Shown here: positions 31,135 through 40,685 of the stretch, piece after piece
How the letters are laid out: every line of letters starts with the position of its first letter
Position numbering within the stretch: position 1 is the first letter of the stretch
Notes under the pieces: model-generated
Database searches by the model: none
The model's input: the letters and a program-made list of their open reading frames with translations, nothing else
What the model was told of the DNA's origin: nothing
Program-made: the position numbers and the translations under genes
Assembly: GCF_011045125.1 (NCBI RefSeq)
Contig: NZ_JAAKZF010000046.1
Span: forward strand, 1 to 45,180
Length of the DNA: 45,180 bases
Reading direction: 5' to 3'
DNA from: Allomesorhizobium camelthorni
Lineage (GTDB): Bacteria; Pseudomonadota; Alphaproteobacteria; Rhizobiales; Rhizobiaceae

Positions 31135-32621
31135 TTGATGCGTGTCCATTGCTTGAGCATGGTGAAGGTGCCGCCCGTCGTGTTGTTTGCACGAACCGTT
31201 GAGCCGCTAAGATTGAGATCGACCGACGTGCCGCTTTGGGCTTTGCCGGCGATGACCGGGGCGGCGCCGCCAAACACGGTGGCTATCACCCCGTCCGTGT
31301 TGGCTCCGGCCCGTGACGCCCTGACGCGCCATACCGCCCCAGCTTCACCGGCATCGAACATGTTGATGTTCGCGCCGCCAGCCGTCGAGAAGCTGTTCGC
31401 ATAGTCATACTCGCCGAACACATTAGGGGTGGCGATGTCGTAGTTCTGCGTGCGGTGGCGAATGAAAGCCCCGCCGCCTTCCAGCGTCAGCCTGCCGGTG
31501 GGGTTGGCGAACACCAGCCCTTTTAGGCCGTACCCCCGGTCGAAATCCCACGTAACGCCGCCATCCGACGCGGTGCCGGTGGTGTGTGTCGGCGGGGTCG
31601 CACCGGTCGTGCCAGCAGTCGTCGCCGTGTAACGCTTGTTGGCGTTCACCCGAATGGTGCCTACAGTGATGCCGGCTTCGAGCGTCGTCCATGCGGTGTA
31701 CTGCTCGTAGCGCAGGGCGTAGCTGTCTCCAGCCGCCCGAAATGCGGCGATAGTGATTTCATCGCTCGTAGCGTCGCAATAGACGGTTGAGCTATCCCTG
31801 TCGGTCGTCTGCGCCGAGCGGTTCGGGTGGTGGCTCTCGCCCGTCAGAATAAGGCTTCGTGTGCCGGTGATGGCAATATTTGTCTTGTAGCCATCGTAAG
31901 ACATGACGTGCGCCGACATTCCGGTGCACGCCGAAAACAGAATGTTGTCTTCGTCGTTGTCCCACACATGGATTTGCTGCGCTGAGATGTTGCCACACGA
32001 GGAAAAGTGCAGACCCCGGCCAAAATTGCCGCCCGATTGCAACTGCCCGACGTAACCGTCAGGCATGGTAATGGAGCCGCCACCGCCAACGCCAGCAGTG
32101 CCGCACCGCGTCGAGAACAGGTCGCGCAGGATGTTGCCGTTGGCCGAACCGGGCGAGCTGTCGCCACGGCTGCCAATATAGTAGGCCCAATCCGGGAGGT
32201 AGGAGAAATCCAAATCCTCCAGCGTGCAAAGCATCGTACCACTGACGCGAATGCCAGTACCGCCGGTCATGCCGTTGCCGAACACGCCAAAGCGGGGGAA
32301 CCGCGCCCTCGCTCGTGGGCGAGACGCCCATGTGGGGAAAGTCGATATGTCCAGCCGGACATTTATCAAGCCGTTAGATTGCAGAAAGCCGCCGTCATCT
32401 CCGAAATCGTTGTCGCCGAGATCGACGCCGTTTGGCCCTCGTATGATCGAGCCAACGTTGCCTTCGTTCACCACTCCGGCGAACCGGTGATTATACGCGC
32501 GCTGAACGCCGAGAAGCGACACGCCGAGGCCGTCCCACAGGACCGGCACACCGTCGAACGTGATTGGGAATGGAGGCAGAAGGGACTGCCCGCCTGTCGA
32601 TTTCTGGTCGTCAACACTTGT
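31131..32621 (-). CDS. Phage tail fibre or tailspike-like protein, N-terminus missing
   Basis: About 496 residues are open in frame without a real start. The sequence is rich in Gly, Ser, Thr and short beta motifs as in right-handed beta-helix tailspikes ([32 protein letters not shown]). Near 310-350 it contains the motif [19 protein letters not shown] followed by SDGGVTWDF, which I recognise from phage tail fibres. The stop codon overlaps the GroES-like start as ATGA, as in a phage operon. The N-terminal end joins a truncated autotransporter gene at about 32621, so the baseplate-attachment region is lost. Confidence 0.7.
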   Translation of the reverse strand, partial: TSVDDQKSTGGQSLLPPFPITFDGVPVLWDGLGVSLLGVQRAYNHRFAGVVNEGNVGSIIRGPNGVDLGDNDFGDDGGFLQSNGLINVRLDISTFPTWASRPRARARFPRFGVFGNGMTGGTGIRVSGTMLCTLEDLDFSYLPDWAYYIGSRGDSSPGSANGNILRDLFSTRCGTAGVGGGGSITMPDGYVGQLQSGGNFGRGLHFSSCGNISAQQIHVWDNDEDNILFSACTGMSAHVMSYDGYKTNIAITGTRSLILTGESHHPNRSAQTTDRDSSTVYCDATSDEITIAAFRAAGDSYALRYEQYTAWTTLEAGITVGTIRVNANKRYTATTAGTTGATPPTHTTGTASDGGVTWDFDRGYGLKGLVFANPTGRLTLEGGGAFIRHRTQNYDIATPNVFGEYDYANSFSTAGGANINMFDAGEAGAVWRVRASRAGANTDGVIATVFGGAAPVIAGKAQSGTSVDLNLSGSTVRANNTTGGTFTMLKQWTRIK

Positions 32622-33205
32622 TCAATTAGCTGGCTGCCCGGGCCGCTAGAATTGTCCACCAGAGACAGGCTCGACGACGAACTGGACGTCGTTTCGGAAG
32701 TATCGCCGAACGGCAGGTAGCCGTTGACATGGGCGTCGAACTTCGTGGCGATCGCCTCGAGGCCGACGGTAGCGCCGGTATATTGATGCCCGTCGAAGCG
32801 ATCGACGTTCAGATAGGCATAGCCGCCGAGAATGAGGTCGGGATCGACCACATGGCGAAAGCCGAGGCCGACATCGCCGCCGGTTCCGTTGGAAAAGTCG
32901 TGCTTGAGCCGCAAATCGAGGAACAGGACCGAATCGGGCGTCTGCGCAAGCGGAATGAAGCCTTCGAGCGAGGTGTAGGCGCCCTGCTCATCCGCGCCGA
33001 TGATGGTCTGCACCTGTGGCTGCCACAGAACGCCTTCCTGCGCCGCCGCAGCGGCGCCTGAACCGGCGATTGCTATGGTGGACAGAGCCGAGGTTTTCAA
33101 CAGATGCCGCGAGAAATCGCGCCAGCCGATCCGGTCGAAACGGGCATTATCAGCCGCGAACGCTGCACGCGATCGTGTCTGACGCGACGGTCCCCCCGAA
33201 TGCAT
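32620..33205 (-). pseudogene. Inverse-autotransporter beta-barrel protein, truncated
   Basis: From ATG 33205 the frame encodes a long N-terminal signal region (SRHLLKTSALSTIAIAGSGA) and a barrel segment matching the intimin/invasin-type inverse autotransporter beta domain: FLDLRLKHDFSNGTGG, VGLGFRHVVDPDLILGGYAYLN and KFDAHVNGYLPFG, each given in part. After [10 protein letters not shown] the similarity ends, and the frame runs antisense to unrelated phage sequence. The remaining barrel strands and the passenger are missing. Intact members are outer-membrane adhesins. This copy could not complete a barrel. Confidence 0.7.
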
Positions 33206-33448
33206 GCCCTGCCGCCTCTTTGCACAACCCCGCATTGCGCACCGTAGATATTTTGCCTCGGTTTGCGAGTGGGAATTGCGGAAAGCGGACGATTGACATG
33301 GAAAAGCCGGGTTCATGTGGCATTCCCGCCACATTCGGCGAAATCTTTTCAGCAACCGCCGGTCTTTCCTCTTGCAAACAAGGACTGTACTAATTCGCAC
33401 CATGAAGCGTCGCGCCCGAACTGGCCGACTTTGAATGGATCGCGAATT

Positions 33449-33991
33449 ATGACTTTCGGCGACGCAGGCTCGTTTTCAAAATATGCATTGGGCGTGACCG
33501 TCATGCTGGCGCTTGCAGCCGGCACGGGAGGCCCCGCATTCGCGCAGGAGACGCCCAAGGCGGAAGCGCCAGCGCCCGAGAAACCGGTGAACGCATGGGT
33601 CGTGAATTGCGCCAGCGGGGCCAATGGCGGCGCGCTCGAATGCCAGATGTCGCAGAACCTGACCGAAGCCAAGACCGGACAGCGGGTGCTGACGGTGACG
33701 ATCAGGAAGCAGGCGAAGGACGGGGCGATGGCCATGCTGCTTGCGCTTCCGCACGGCCTGTTCATCCCCGCCGGCGCCTCCTACCAGATCGACGCGGGCG
33801 AAAAGAAAGCGGTGGCCATCCAGACCAGCGACCAGAACGGCGCCTATGCCGCGGTACCCCTCGACGCGGCGCTGAAGACCGGCACCAATCTGAACATCGG
33901 CATGGAATCGGTCACACGAAAGCCGGTCGCCATCCCATTATCCCTGAACGGTTTTACCGCTGCCATCGACAAGCTGGACGCCGTCCAATAG
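33449..33991 (+). CDS. Invasion-associated locus B family protein (IalB)
   Basis: A 180-residue secreted protein: signal peptide about 9-35 (YALGVTVMLALAAGTGG, cleaved near AFAQE), a Pro/Glu-rich linker, then the IalB beta-sandwich domain with conserved WVVNCASGANGGALECQMSQ (a Cys pair) and LPHGLFIPAGASYQID. IalB proteins of Bartonella and Brucella help host-cell invasion. In free-living rhizobia they are common periplasmic proteins of unclear function. ATG 33449 is chosen because the signal peptide begins there. Confidence 0.88.
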   Translation: MTFGDAGSFSKYALGVTVMLALAAGTGGPAFAQETPKAEAPAPEKPVNAWVVNCASGANGGALECQMSQNLTEAKTGQRVLTVTIRKQAKDGAMAMLLALPHGLFIPAGASYQIDAGEKKAVAIQTSDQNGAYAAVPLDAALKTGTNLNIGMESVTRKPVAIPLSLNGFTAAIDKLDAVQ

Positions 33992-34004
33992 GGGCTGGAC
34001 CGGC

Positions 34005-34382
34005 GTGCACGAAACCGGCAAGACCTATCGCGGCAAGCAACTCTCACTCGACGGCAAGCGCTTCGAGAACTGCACTTTCGACCGCTGCGAACTGAACTAC
34101 GGTGGAGGGATCCCGCCGGTGCTCTCGGGCTGCTCGTTCGACAACTGCTCATTCTCCTTTTCCGGCAAGGCCGCCTATACGCTGGCGTTCCTGAGCGGGA
34201 TGCATGGCGGGGGTTTCAGCGCGATGGTCGAACAGACTTTTCAAGGCATACGAGACGGCGCCTATCTGCGGCTGCCGGTGCAGGAGCTCGATCCGCCGGG
34301 CGCGTCACGGCAGCCGGTCGATGCTCATCCCCTGGCTTTCCGGGTTCCGCGGATTGTCAGCATTCCCAAGCGAAAGAACTGA
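34005..34382 (+). CDS. Pentapeptide-repeat-like small protein
   Basis: A 125-residue protein, GTG start 13 bases after ialB. Residues 10-55 contain pentapeptide-like repeats (FENCTFDRCELNYGG, LSGCSFDNCSFSFSG) that form a short right-handed beta-helix turn. The rest is less regular (LAFLSGMHGGGFSAMVEQTF). I recognise it as a conserved hypothetical protein of rhizobia. The close spacing suggests cotranscription with ialB. Confidence 0.65.
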   Translation: MHETGKTYRGKQLSLDGKRFENCTFDRCELNYGGGIPPVLSGCSFDNCSFSFSGKAAYTLAFLSGMHGGGFSAMVEQTFQGIRDGAYLRLPVQELDPPGASRQPVDAHPLAFRVPRIVSIPKRKN

Positions 34383-34699
34383 GCCGCATGTGGTGTAAAT
34401 CTCGTTGTGGGTACACGCGCACCCGCCTTGAAATGCCGCCCAGCCCGGTTTCAAAACCAGAATGATAGAGGGGGATTTTCCGGTTTCTTGCGCTTGCCGC
34501 GGGCGCCGCCGTGCTGACGGCCGTGCCGACCCCTCAACCGTGACTGCCGAATGGGTTGCAATGGGAGAGACCTATGGAACACATTGCATGAGCAGTGGAT
34601 TTCCCCATTGGATGTCATCGGGGACCAAGAATCGCGCCTCGCCATCAACGCGGCCAACACTGACAATCATTGCCCGCGCTGTACCGTTTCCGCTCACGG
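34383..34699. other. Gene-free stretch with a signal-peptide-like remnant
   Basis: No complete gene is seen. Positions 34478-34543 on the plus strand read IFRFLALAAGAAVLTAVPTP, then QP and a stop, which looks like a signal peptide, but the frame has no ATG, GTG or TTG after the upstream TAG. It may be the 5' scar of a lost secreted protein gene. Confidence 0.35.
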
Positions 34700-36067
34700 C
34701 TATCGCAATGCTTCCAGGAAATCCCGGCACCATTTTGAGATGTCATGCTTCAGCAGGTGGTCCATCATCTGCTTCCAGCGTTTGCGGCGCTCTTCCATCG
34801 ACATGGACAGCGATCGGGCGATCGCGTTGGCGACGGCTTCTATGTCGTAAGGGTTGACAAGGATCGCCCCATCGAGTTCGCGAGCCGCGCCAGCAAAGCG
34901 CGACAGCACAAGCACACCCGGATCCTCAGAGCGCTGGGCAGCGACATATTCTTTTGCGACGAGGTTCATGCCGTCGCGGATCGGTGTGACAAGGCCGACA
35001 CGCGCCACGCGGTAGATCCCGGCAAGCGTCGCTTGGCCGATCGACCGGTTCACGTAGCGGATTGGCACCCAGTCCGGCGTTCCGTGTTGCCCGTTGACCC
35101 GGCCAGCGAACTCGGCCACCTGCCGTTGCATGGTGGCATACTGGAGCACTTCCGAGCGCGATTTCGGCGTAATCTGCAGGAGCGTCGCGCGTCCCTGCCA
35201 GGCGGAATTGGCGGCGATGAACTTATCGAAGGCTTCTATCTTGTGCGTGAGGCCCTTCGAATAGTCGAGCCGGTCGACACCCACGATCAGGTCGCGATTG
35301 CGAAAGCTCTCCTCGATCTTGCGGACCGAACCGCTTCGCACCGCGTTCTGGGCAAGCTGGGCGAAACCCGCCGTGTCAATTCCGATGGGGAACACGCCGA
35401 CGCGAAAGCGGTGGCCATAGGCCTCGAACCAGCCATCCCCAAGCACCCGGCCGATGCCCTCACGCTCGAGGCAGCTTGCGAAATTATCGGCGTCGAACTG
35501 CGTCTGAAAGCCAACGAGATCATAGGCAGTCAGGCCGCGCACGATTGTCTCGTGGACCGGCAGCGCGAAAAACACGTCCGGCGGCGGCCATGGAATGTGG
35601 AGGAAGAAGCCAATGCGGTTTTTCACGCCTATGTGGCGCAGTTCGGACCCCATCGGGATCAGGTGATAGTCCTGGACCCAGACGAGATCGTCGGGCTTGA
35701 GAAGGGGTGCGAGTTGCTGAGCGAAGAAACGATTCACCCGGAAGTAGCCGGCCATGTCCTTGCGCGCATAGTCTGTCAGGTCCAGCCGGTAGTGGCAGAG
35801 CGGCCAGAGCACGCTGTTGGCAAACCCGGCGTAATATTCATCGATGTCGGCTCGGCGAAGGTCGGTCAGCGCATAGGTGACGCGGCCTTCCTCGCGAAAG
35901 ATGGGTTTGCCCGGATCGCGCGCGCCGCTCGACTTGCCGGACCACCCCATCCAGAGGCCGCCATGCTCGGAGAGCGCAGCCTGCATGGCGATGGCGAGCC
36001 CCCCGGCCTGGACTGCGCGCTTGCTTGGAGAGGACACGCGATTCGAAATGACCACGAGGCGGCTCAC
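34700..36067 (-). CDS. otsA: Trehalose-6-phosphate synthase OtsA
   Basis: OtsA makes trehalose-6-phosphate from UDP-glucose and glucose-6-phosphate, the first step of trehalose synthesis for osmotic and desiccation tolerance. The 455-residue GT20 protein contains [14 protein letters not shown] (about 129-135), [22 protein letters not shown] (about 262-273) and [14 protein letters not shown] (about 361-374), all donor/acceptor-site motifs. The start is GTG 36067 with only a weak Shine-Dalgarno sequence. No otsB phosphatase gene is adjacent. Confidence 0.95.
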   Translation of the reverse strand: MSRLVVISNRVSSPSKRAVQAGGLAIAMQAALSEHGGLWMGWSGKSSGARDPGKPIFREEGRVTYALTDLRRADIDEYYAGFANSVLWPLCHYRLDLTDYARKDMAGYFRVNRFFAQQLAPLLKPDDLVWVQDYHLIPMGSELRHIGVKNRIGFFLHIPWPPPDVFFALPVHETIVRGLTAYDLVGFQTQFDADNFASCLEREGIGRVLGDGWFEAYGHRFRVGVFPIGIDTAGFAQLAQNAVRSGSVRKIEESFRNRDLIVGVDRLDYSKGLTHKIEAFDKFIAANSAWQGRATLLQITPKSRSEVLQYATMQRQVAEFAGRVNGQHGTPDWVPIRYVNRSIGQATLAGIYRVARVGLVTPIRDGMNLVAKEYVAAQRSEDPGVLVLSRFAGAARELDGAILVNPYDIEAVANAIARSLSMSMEERRKRWKQMMDHLLKHDISKWCRDFLEALR

Positions 36068-36549
36068 AGCACGTCATCCCAGCGGCGCGACAGTGGCACG
36101 GCGGCATTTGGTCTGACCGAGCATCGAATGTGCTTGGAGGAAGTTGCCCCTGAATTCGCCGGTTTCGATTTCCCATCGGGCGGTGCGAGCGCGGCGAACG
36201 CGGTTTCCGGTTCGTCGAAATTGTCCTGCGGCCGATTGGGGTAGCGATGATGGAACATGCCTCCGCCTTCAATACATTGAGGTACCAAATTATCAGCCTC
36301 CTGCGCCTGCGACACGCATTTCGCACTGGTGATGGCGGTGCGTTATGATTCTCAGGGCGCCGATCATATGCGAACACATCGAGCAGAGTTTCGTTGTAGT
36401 CGGGCCGACATGTCGTAAGTTTAGACGAGATCCCAGGCGGCGTCGTGCCGACGTTGCGTCCCCAGCGAACGCTCGAAGCGCCCTCAAGCCATTGCCAGCC
36501 GTCGCCGGTTGGGAAAGAGTATGCCCGCAGGGGAAAATCGGAAAACGCG
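36068..36549. other. Gene-free stretch between otsA and the flavoprotein gene
   Basis: This 482-base segment contains the divergent promoter regions of otsA and the flavoprotein. Frames that span it are antisense extensions of neighbours. I see no convincing operator or RNA structure in it. Confidence 0.4.
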
Positions 36550-37929
36550 ATGACCCAAAAATTCGACGCCATCATCATCGGCGCAGGCCAGGCGGGGCCG
36601 TCGCTTGCGGGCCGGCTCACTGCCGCCGGCATGACCGTCGCGCTCATCGAGCGCAAATTCTTCGGCGGCACCTGCGTCAACACCGGCTGCACGCCGACCA
36701 AGGCGATGGTCGCCAGCGCCTACGCGGCCCACCTCGCGCGTCGCGCGGCCGATTACGGCGTGACCCACGGCGGCCGCGTCGGCGTCGACATGAAGGCGGT
36801 TAAGGCGCGCAAGGACAAGATCACGCTCAACTCCCGCGGCAATCTCGAAAGCTGGCTGAAGGGCATGGAGAAGTGCACGGTCATCGAGGGCCATGCGCGG
36901 TTTGAATCGCCGCGCGAGGTCCGCGCCGGCGACGACCTGCTCGAGGCCGACCGCATCTTCATCAATGTCGGCGGCAGGGCTTCCGTGCCGGAAATGCCCG
37001 GCGTCGACCGGATAAAATACCTCACCAACAGCTTGATGATGGATGTGGACTTCGTCCCCAGGCACCTCATAGTGATCGGTGGCAGCTATGTCGGCCTCGA
37101 ATTCGCACAGATGTTCCGCCGCTTCGGCAGCGAGGTGACGGTCGTCGAGAAAGGCCCGCGCCTGATCGCGCGCGAGGACGAGGACGTTTCCGCCGCGGTG
37201 AAGGACATATTGGAGAAGGAAGGCATCGGCATCCGTCTCAATTCCGAATGCATCAGCTTCGAGCCGCGCGGCGAGGAGGTCTGCGTCGGGGTGGATTGCA
37301 ACTCGGGCGACCGGCAAGTGCTCGGCTCGCATGTGCTGCTGGCGGTCGGCCGCCGGCCCAACACGGACGACCTCGGGCTGGACAATGCCGGCGTCGAGAC
37401 CGACGAGCGCGGCTACATCACCGTGGATGACGAGTTGCGCACCAGCGTCCCCGGGATCTGGGCGCTCGGCGACTGCAACGGCAAGGGCGCGTTCACCCAC
37501 ACTTCCTACAATGATTTCGAGATCGTGGCGGCGAACCTGCTCGATGGCGACAGCCGCCGTGTCAGCGACCGCCTGCCCGCCTACGCGCTCTATATCGACC
37601 CGCCGCTCGGCCGCGCCGGGATGAGCGAGGCCGAGGCGAGGAAATCAGGCAGGAACCTCCTCATCGGCATGCGCCCGATGACGAGGGTCGCCCGCGCTGT
37701 CGAAAAAGGTGAGACGCAGGGTTTCATGAAGATCGTCGCCGACGCCGACAGCAAGGAAATCCTCGGCGCGGCCATCCTGGGAACCGGCGGCGACGAGGCA
37801 ATCCACTGTATATTGGACACGATGTACGCGAAAGCGCCCTACACGACGCAGCAGCGCGCCGTGCACATCCATCCGACCGTTTCGGAGCTGATCCCGACCG
37901 TGCTTGGAGAGATGAAGCCGGCGGACTGA
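36550..37929 (+). CDS. MerA-like pyridine nucleotide-disulfide oxidoreductase
   Basis: A 459-residue FAD enzyme of the glutathione reductase/mercuric reductase group. It has FAD-binding IIGAGQAGPSLAGRL (9-23), the redox-active disulfide GGTCVNTGC (about 39-47), NAD(P)-binding VIGGSYVGLEFAQMF (about 177-191), the second FAD motif IWALGDCN (about 304-311) and the dimerisation domain with HIHPTVSEL. It lacks the N-terminal metal-binding domain of MerA and the C-terminal vicinal cysteines, so mercury reduction is unlikely and the true substrate is unknown. ATG 36550 has a weak Shine-Dalgarno sequence. The frame is open further upstream without similarity. Confidence 0.9.
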   Translation: MTQKFDAIIIGAGQAGPSLAGRLTAAGMTVALIERKFFGGTCVNTGCTPTKAMVASAYAAHLARRAADYGVTHGGRVGVDMKAVKARKDKITLNSRGNLESWLKGMEKCTVIEGHARFESPREVRAGDDLLEADRIFINVGGRASVPEMPGVDRIKYLTNSLMMDVDFVPRHLIVIGGSYVGLEFAQMFRRFGSEVTVVEKGPRLIAREDEDVSAAVKDILEKEGIGIRLNSECISFEPRGEEVCVGVDCNSGDRQVLGSHVLLAVGRRPNTDDLGLDNAGVETDERGYITVDDELRTSVPGIWALGDCNGKGAFTHTSYNDFEIVAANLLDGDSRRVSDRLPAYALYIDPPLGRAGMSEAEARKSGRNLLIGMRPMTRVARAVEKGETQGFMKIVADADSKEILGAAILGTGGDEAIHCILDTMYAKAPYTTQQRAVHIHPTVSELIPTVLGEMKPAD

Positions 37930-37948
37930 CGCTGGCGTCCGACGGCCG

Positions 37949-38638
37949 TCAGGCCTTGCCGTCGATCCAGCGGTCGTAGTCCGAAACAAGCAGACGCAGC
38001 GGCGGCTCGTCTTCCTCGATATTGGAGAAGCGGCCGATCGGATCGGCGAAGATGTTGTCGGTCAAATCGTCATTGACGGTCGAGACCTCGCCGATCAGCA
38101 CGTCGCCGCCCTCGCCCCAGAACGCGTGCCACACGCCCGGAAGCAACGTGACGCTCTCGCCCGGATCGAGCTTCAGGAGACCGCCGGCTGGCAGCTTGCG
38201 GATGACGCCGTCGGTGGGCACCACCACCTCCGCCTCGCGGTCGATGCCGCCGTCGGCCGCCGGCATGAACAGCTCCAGCACCAGCTTTCCGCCGCCGCGG
38301 TTGATGATGTCCTCGGCCTTCACCACGTGCCGGTGCATCGGCGACAGCTGGTCCTTGCGCGAGATCATGATCTTTTCGGCGTAGAGCATGCCCGTGCCAC
38401 GCGCCAGGTCCTCGGCGCGGCCGTTGCGCACCGTGAACAGGAACAGGCCGAGTTCATCGAACTTGCCCTGACCGTAATCGGTGATGTCCCAGCCGAGGCG
38501 GGCGCCGACTATGCCTTCCGGCCGCCGCGACTTCAGTTCCTCCGGCGACCAGTAGGCAAAGGGCGGCATGATGTAGCCGAAGGAGCGGATGAAGGCGTCG
38601 CCCTCGCGGATGATCTCGTTGATGCGGGACCGTTTCAT
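37949..38638 (-). CDS. D-lyxose ketol-isomerase family protein
   Basis: A 229-residue cupin enzyme of the D-lyxose isomerase family, which interconverts D-lyxose and D-xylulose (and related sugars) using a divalent metal. The metal motif MHRHVVKAEDI (about 100-110) is followed by KLVLELFMP and GVWHAFWGE with the further ligand His. The N-terminal helical region (RINEIIREGDAFIRSFGYIMPPFAYW) is family-specific. ATG 38638 is preceded by GGGAG. It is convergent with the flavoprotein gene, with no sugar-transport genes beside it. Confidence 0.88.
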   Translation of the reverse strand: MKRSRINEIIREGDAFIRSFGYIMPPFAYWSPEELKSRRPEGIVGARLGWDITDYGQGKFDELGLFLFTVRNGRAEDLARGTGMLYAEKIMISRKDQLSPMHRHVVKAEDIINRGGGKLVLELFMPAADGGIDREAEVVVPTDGVIRKLPAGGLLKLDPGESVTLLPGVWHAFWGEGGDVLIGEVSTVNDDLTDNIFADPIGRFSNIEEDEPPLRLLVSDYDRWIDGKA

Positions 38639-39029
38639 CGGATTGCGTCTCCCTGGCGACTGCTCCGGCAATGCCTCGTAACGCCGCGCGTGGCAAGGCC
38701 TATCCATGTCCGCTGGATCGCAATCCGAGCGACCACAACCCTATGGTTAAATTTTTAGCAATTTCCAGTTTGATGTCTGATTCGTCTGCGTTAGATTAGA
38801 CCCGAATCAGCCGGTCCGTGGGGGGCTTGGCAACCACCAACAAGTCTGACGATCCGGAGTTTTTTCCGGTGCAGGCGCGGCCGGTTTCGCGTGTTCCCCA
38901 GGGATTCGACCGATGGCGCGGTTCTCCGCGCCTGTGAAGTGTTTTCGTATCAGTTGATGCGTTTCGGGTTCGGCCGCCGGGCATCCGGCGACCGGCGGTT
39001 ATATCGATTCGGGCAATGAACTTGGGGCA
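38639..39029. promoter_or_regulatory. Regulatory region upstream of the LuxR-type pair
   Basis: The 391-base gap contains ATGGTTAA (38743-38750), the complement of the TTAACCAT CtrA half-site. It also contains a perfect 8-bp inverted repeat, CTGATTCG / CGAATCAG (38777-38784 and 38803-38810), whose arms both include GANTC sites. Further GANTC sites lie at 38903 and 39006. No gene is visible. Confidence 0.45.
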
Positions 39030-39743
39030 ATGAACAGTCTTGCAGCGCAGATTCCGGACCCGAAGCCGCTCGCCGTCAGGCTGGCTTCGCGGGGCGATCT
39101 GACCAGCTTCCTGATGGAGCTGACCAGCGAGATCAACGCCGACAGCTACATGCTTGTCGCCATCGTCCACGACCGTGACAGGAACGATGCGCGCATCATC
39201 GCCTCCAACTGGATCTTCGATGCGATCGAGCTTGCCGGCCACAGGCTGATCGCCGGCCTCGCCCAGAGCCCGCTCGCCGTTTCGCCGGGAATACGGCCGC
39301 GCGGCATCGTCACTTCGGATGCGCCCGCTCTGCCGGACGTGCTGGGCGCGGAGGAGGCAAAGCTGCTCGACGTGCTCGGCCATTGCGAGATTTTCGCGCT
39401 GAAGCTGAATGTCGGCCGCCAGCGCCTGTTCCTGATGTTTTCGGCAGCGGTTGCCGGCAGGATCGAGCCGTCCGACCTGATGCAGGCGCAGATGCAGTGC
39501 TGCTATGCCCTTTCGCAGGTGCCCGAGCTGTTGGCTGCGGCAGCGCTCCAGGACCCGCTCTCGGATCGCGAGCGCGAATGCCTGTTCTGGGTTTCGGAAG
39601 GCAAGACGACCGACGAAGTGGCGGTGATCCTCGGCGTCTCGTCCAACACGGTCAACAGCTACATCACCCACGCCATCCAGAAGTTTTCCGCGCCCAACCG
39701 CGCTGCGGCGGTGGCCACCGCGATCAGGAGCGGCATCATTTGA
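39030..39743 (+). CDS. LuxR-type regulator, VisN-like
   Basis: A 237-residue regulator: N-terminal sensor-like domain (about 10-160) with no autoinducer-binding signature I can confirm, and a C-terminal LuxR helix-turn-helix LSDRERECLFWVSEGKTTDEV (begins about 173), then GVSSNTVNSYITHAI. Paired with a second LuxR protein whose TTG start overlaps its stop codon, it resembles VisN of the VisN/VisR heterodimer that heads the flagellar hierarchy in Sinorhizobium meliloti. No other flagellar gene except fliJ (20 kb away) is in the window, so the assignment is tentative. Confidence 0.75.
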   Translation: MNSLAAQIPDPKPLAVRLASRGDLTSFLMELTSEINADSYMLVAIVHDRDRNDARIIASNWIFDAIELAGHRLIAGLAQSPLAVSPGIRPRGIVTSDAPALPDVLGAEEAKLLDVLGHCEIFALKLNVGRQRLFLMFSAAVAGRIEPSDLMQAQMQCCYALSQVPELLAAAALQDPLSDRERECLFWVSEGKTTDEVAVILGVSSNTVNSYITHAIQKFSAPNRAAAVATAIRSGII

Positions 39744-40510
39744 AACCGGAAGAGGTCAAGAGCATCGCGCAGTCGCTGTTCGGCGAACACCGCAATCCTT
39801 TCGGCGCCTTTTCGCTGAGTTCCGACAGCCATCAGGCGGTCACCATACCCGACGCCGTTCGGCGCTGCCGCTGGATCGCCATCGACCTCAACGCAGCCGC
39901 CTTCGGGCTGTTCTTCGTCAGCCCTTCCATGGAGCGGGCGCGCCTGGTGCCATGCTTCGATTCCGACTACCCGCAGGTGTCGGTCCCGACCAAATTCGTG
40001 TCCGGAAGCAATGGCGAGGACATCGTCCGCCATGCGCGCATGTCGACGCTGCCCTGCTGGTGGAGCAGCGATAAGTTTGCCGCCTCGGCACTCGCTTTCA
40101 AGACGCTGGACTGCGCGATCGAAACCGCCGAGCTCGTTCCCGGCACCTCGGGCATCGCCTTTCCGGCCTATGCCGAGCGTGGCCAGTGCGGCCTGGCCGT
40201 TTTCTACGGCCCCGAAATCGCGCTGCCGGCCGACCAGTTGCACGAAATCCATGCGCGCTGCTTTTCGCTATTCAGCGCCGTGTCGCGCATCAGACCGGGC
40301 GAATTCGGCAAGGCGCCGTCGATCTCGAAGCGCGAGCTGGAATGCCTGAAACTGACCGCCAACGGCTACACGAGCGCGGACATCGCCCGGCTGCTGAAAT
40401 TGTCGGTGCACACCGCCAATCAGTATCTCACCAACACCGCGCAGAAGCTGAACGCGGTGAACCGCATGCACGCCGTCGCCAAGGCGCTGCGCATGGGGTT
40501 GATCGAGTAG
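39740..40510 (+). CDS. LuxR-type regulator, VisR-like
   Basis: A 256-residue regulator starting at TTG 39740, overlapping the previous stop by four bases (TTGA), which implies coupled translation and probably a heteromer. The N-terminal domain has a sensor-like alpha/beta pattern. The C-terminal helix-turn-helix is ISKRELECLKLTANGYTSADI (about 193-213), then LSVHTANQYLTNTAQKLNAVNR, very close to what I recall for VisR. The pair may control motility genes. Other LuxR-solo roles remain possible. Confidence 0.75.
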   Translation: MKPEEVKSIAQSLFGEHRNPFGAFSLSSDSHQAVTIPDAVRRCRWIAIDLNAAAFGLFFVSPSMERARLVPCFDSDYPQVSVPTKFVSGSNGEDIVRHARMSTLPCWWSSDKFAASALAFKTLDCAIETAELVPGTSGIAFPAYAERGQCGLAVFYGPEIALPADQLHEIHARCFSLFSAVSRIRPGEFGKAPSISKRELECLKLTANGYTSADIARLLKLSVHTANQYLTNTAQKLNAVNRMHAVAKALRMGLIE

Positions 40511-40660
40511 CACTCTCAGTTCCCCCTGCAGGGTGGAGAAAGCGCGTTTGGCCACCAATCATCGAAAGGTCCGAACTGGGGTGGATCGCTGCTGTCTACC
40601 TCTCTCACACGAGCGAGGCGGTTGCCCCCGCTTGCAGACATTCGCTTGGCATAAAAGATT

Positions 40661-40680
40661 CGGCGACCTGCTTGTCGCCG
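40661..40680 (-). terminator. Terminator of the amidohydrolase operon
   Basis: CGGCGAC (40661-40667) and GTCGCCG (40674-40680) form a perfect 7-bp stem with a 6-base loop. On the minus strand it follows the HD gene stop codon and is followed by AATCTTTT. Confidence 0.6.
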
Positions 40681-40685
40681 CGGCA

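Noticed and set aside
34745-36244. 499-codon open frame antisense to otsA
   Set aside because: otsA motifs are unambiguous on the minus strand. The antisense frame has none.
36484-37500. 338-codon open frame antisense to the MerA-like gene
   Set aside because: Shadow of a strongly conserved flavoprotein gene.
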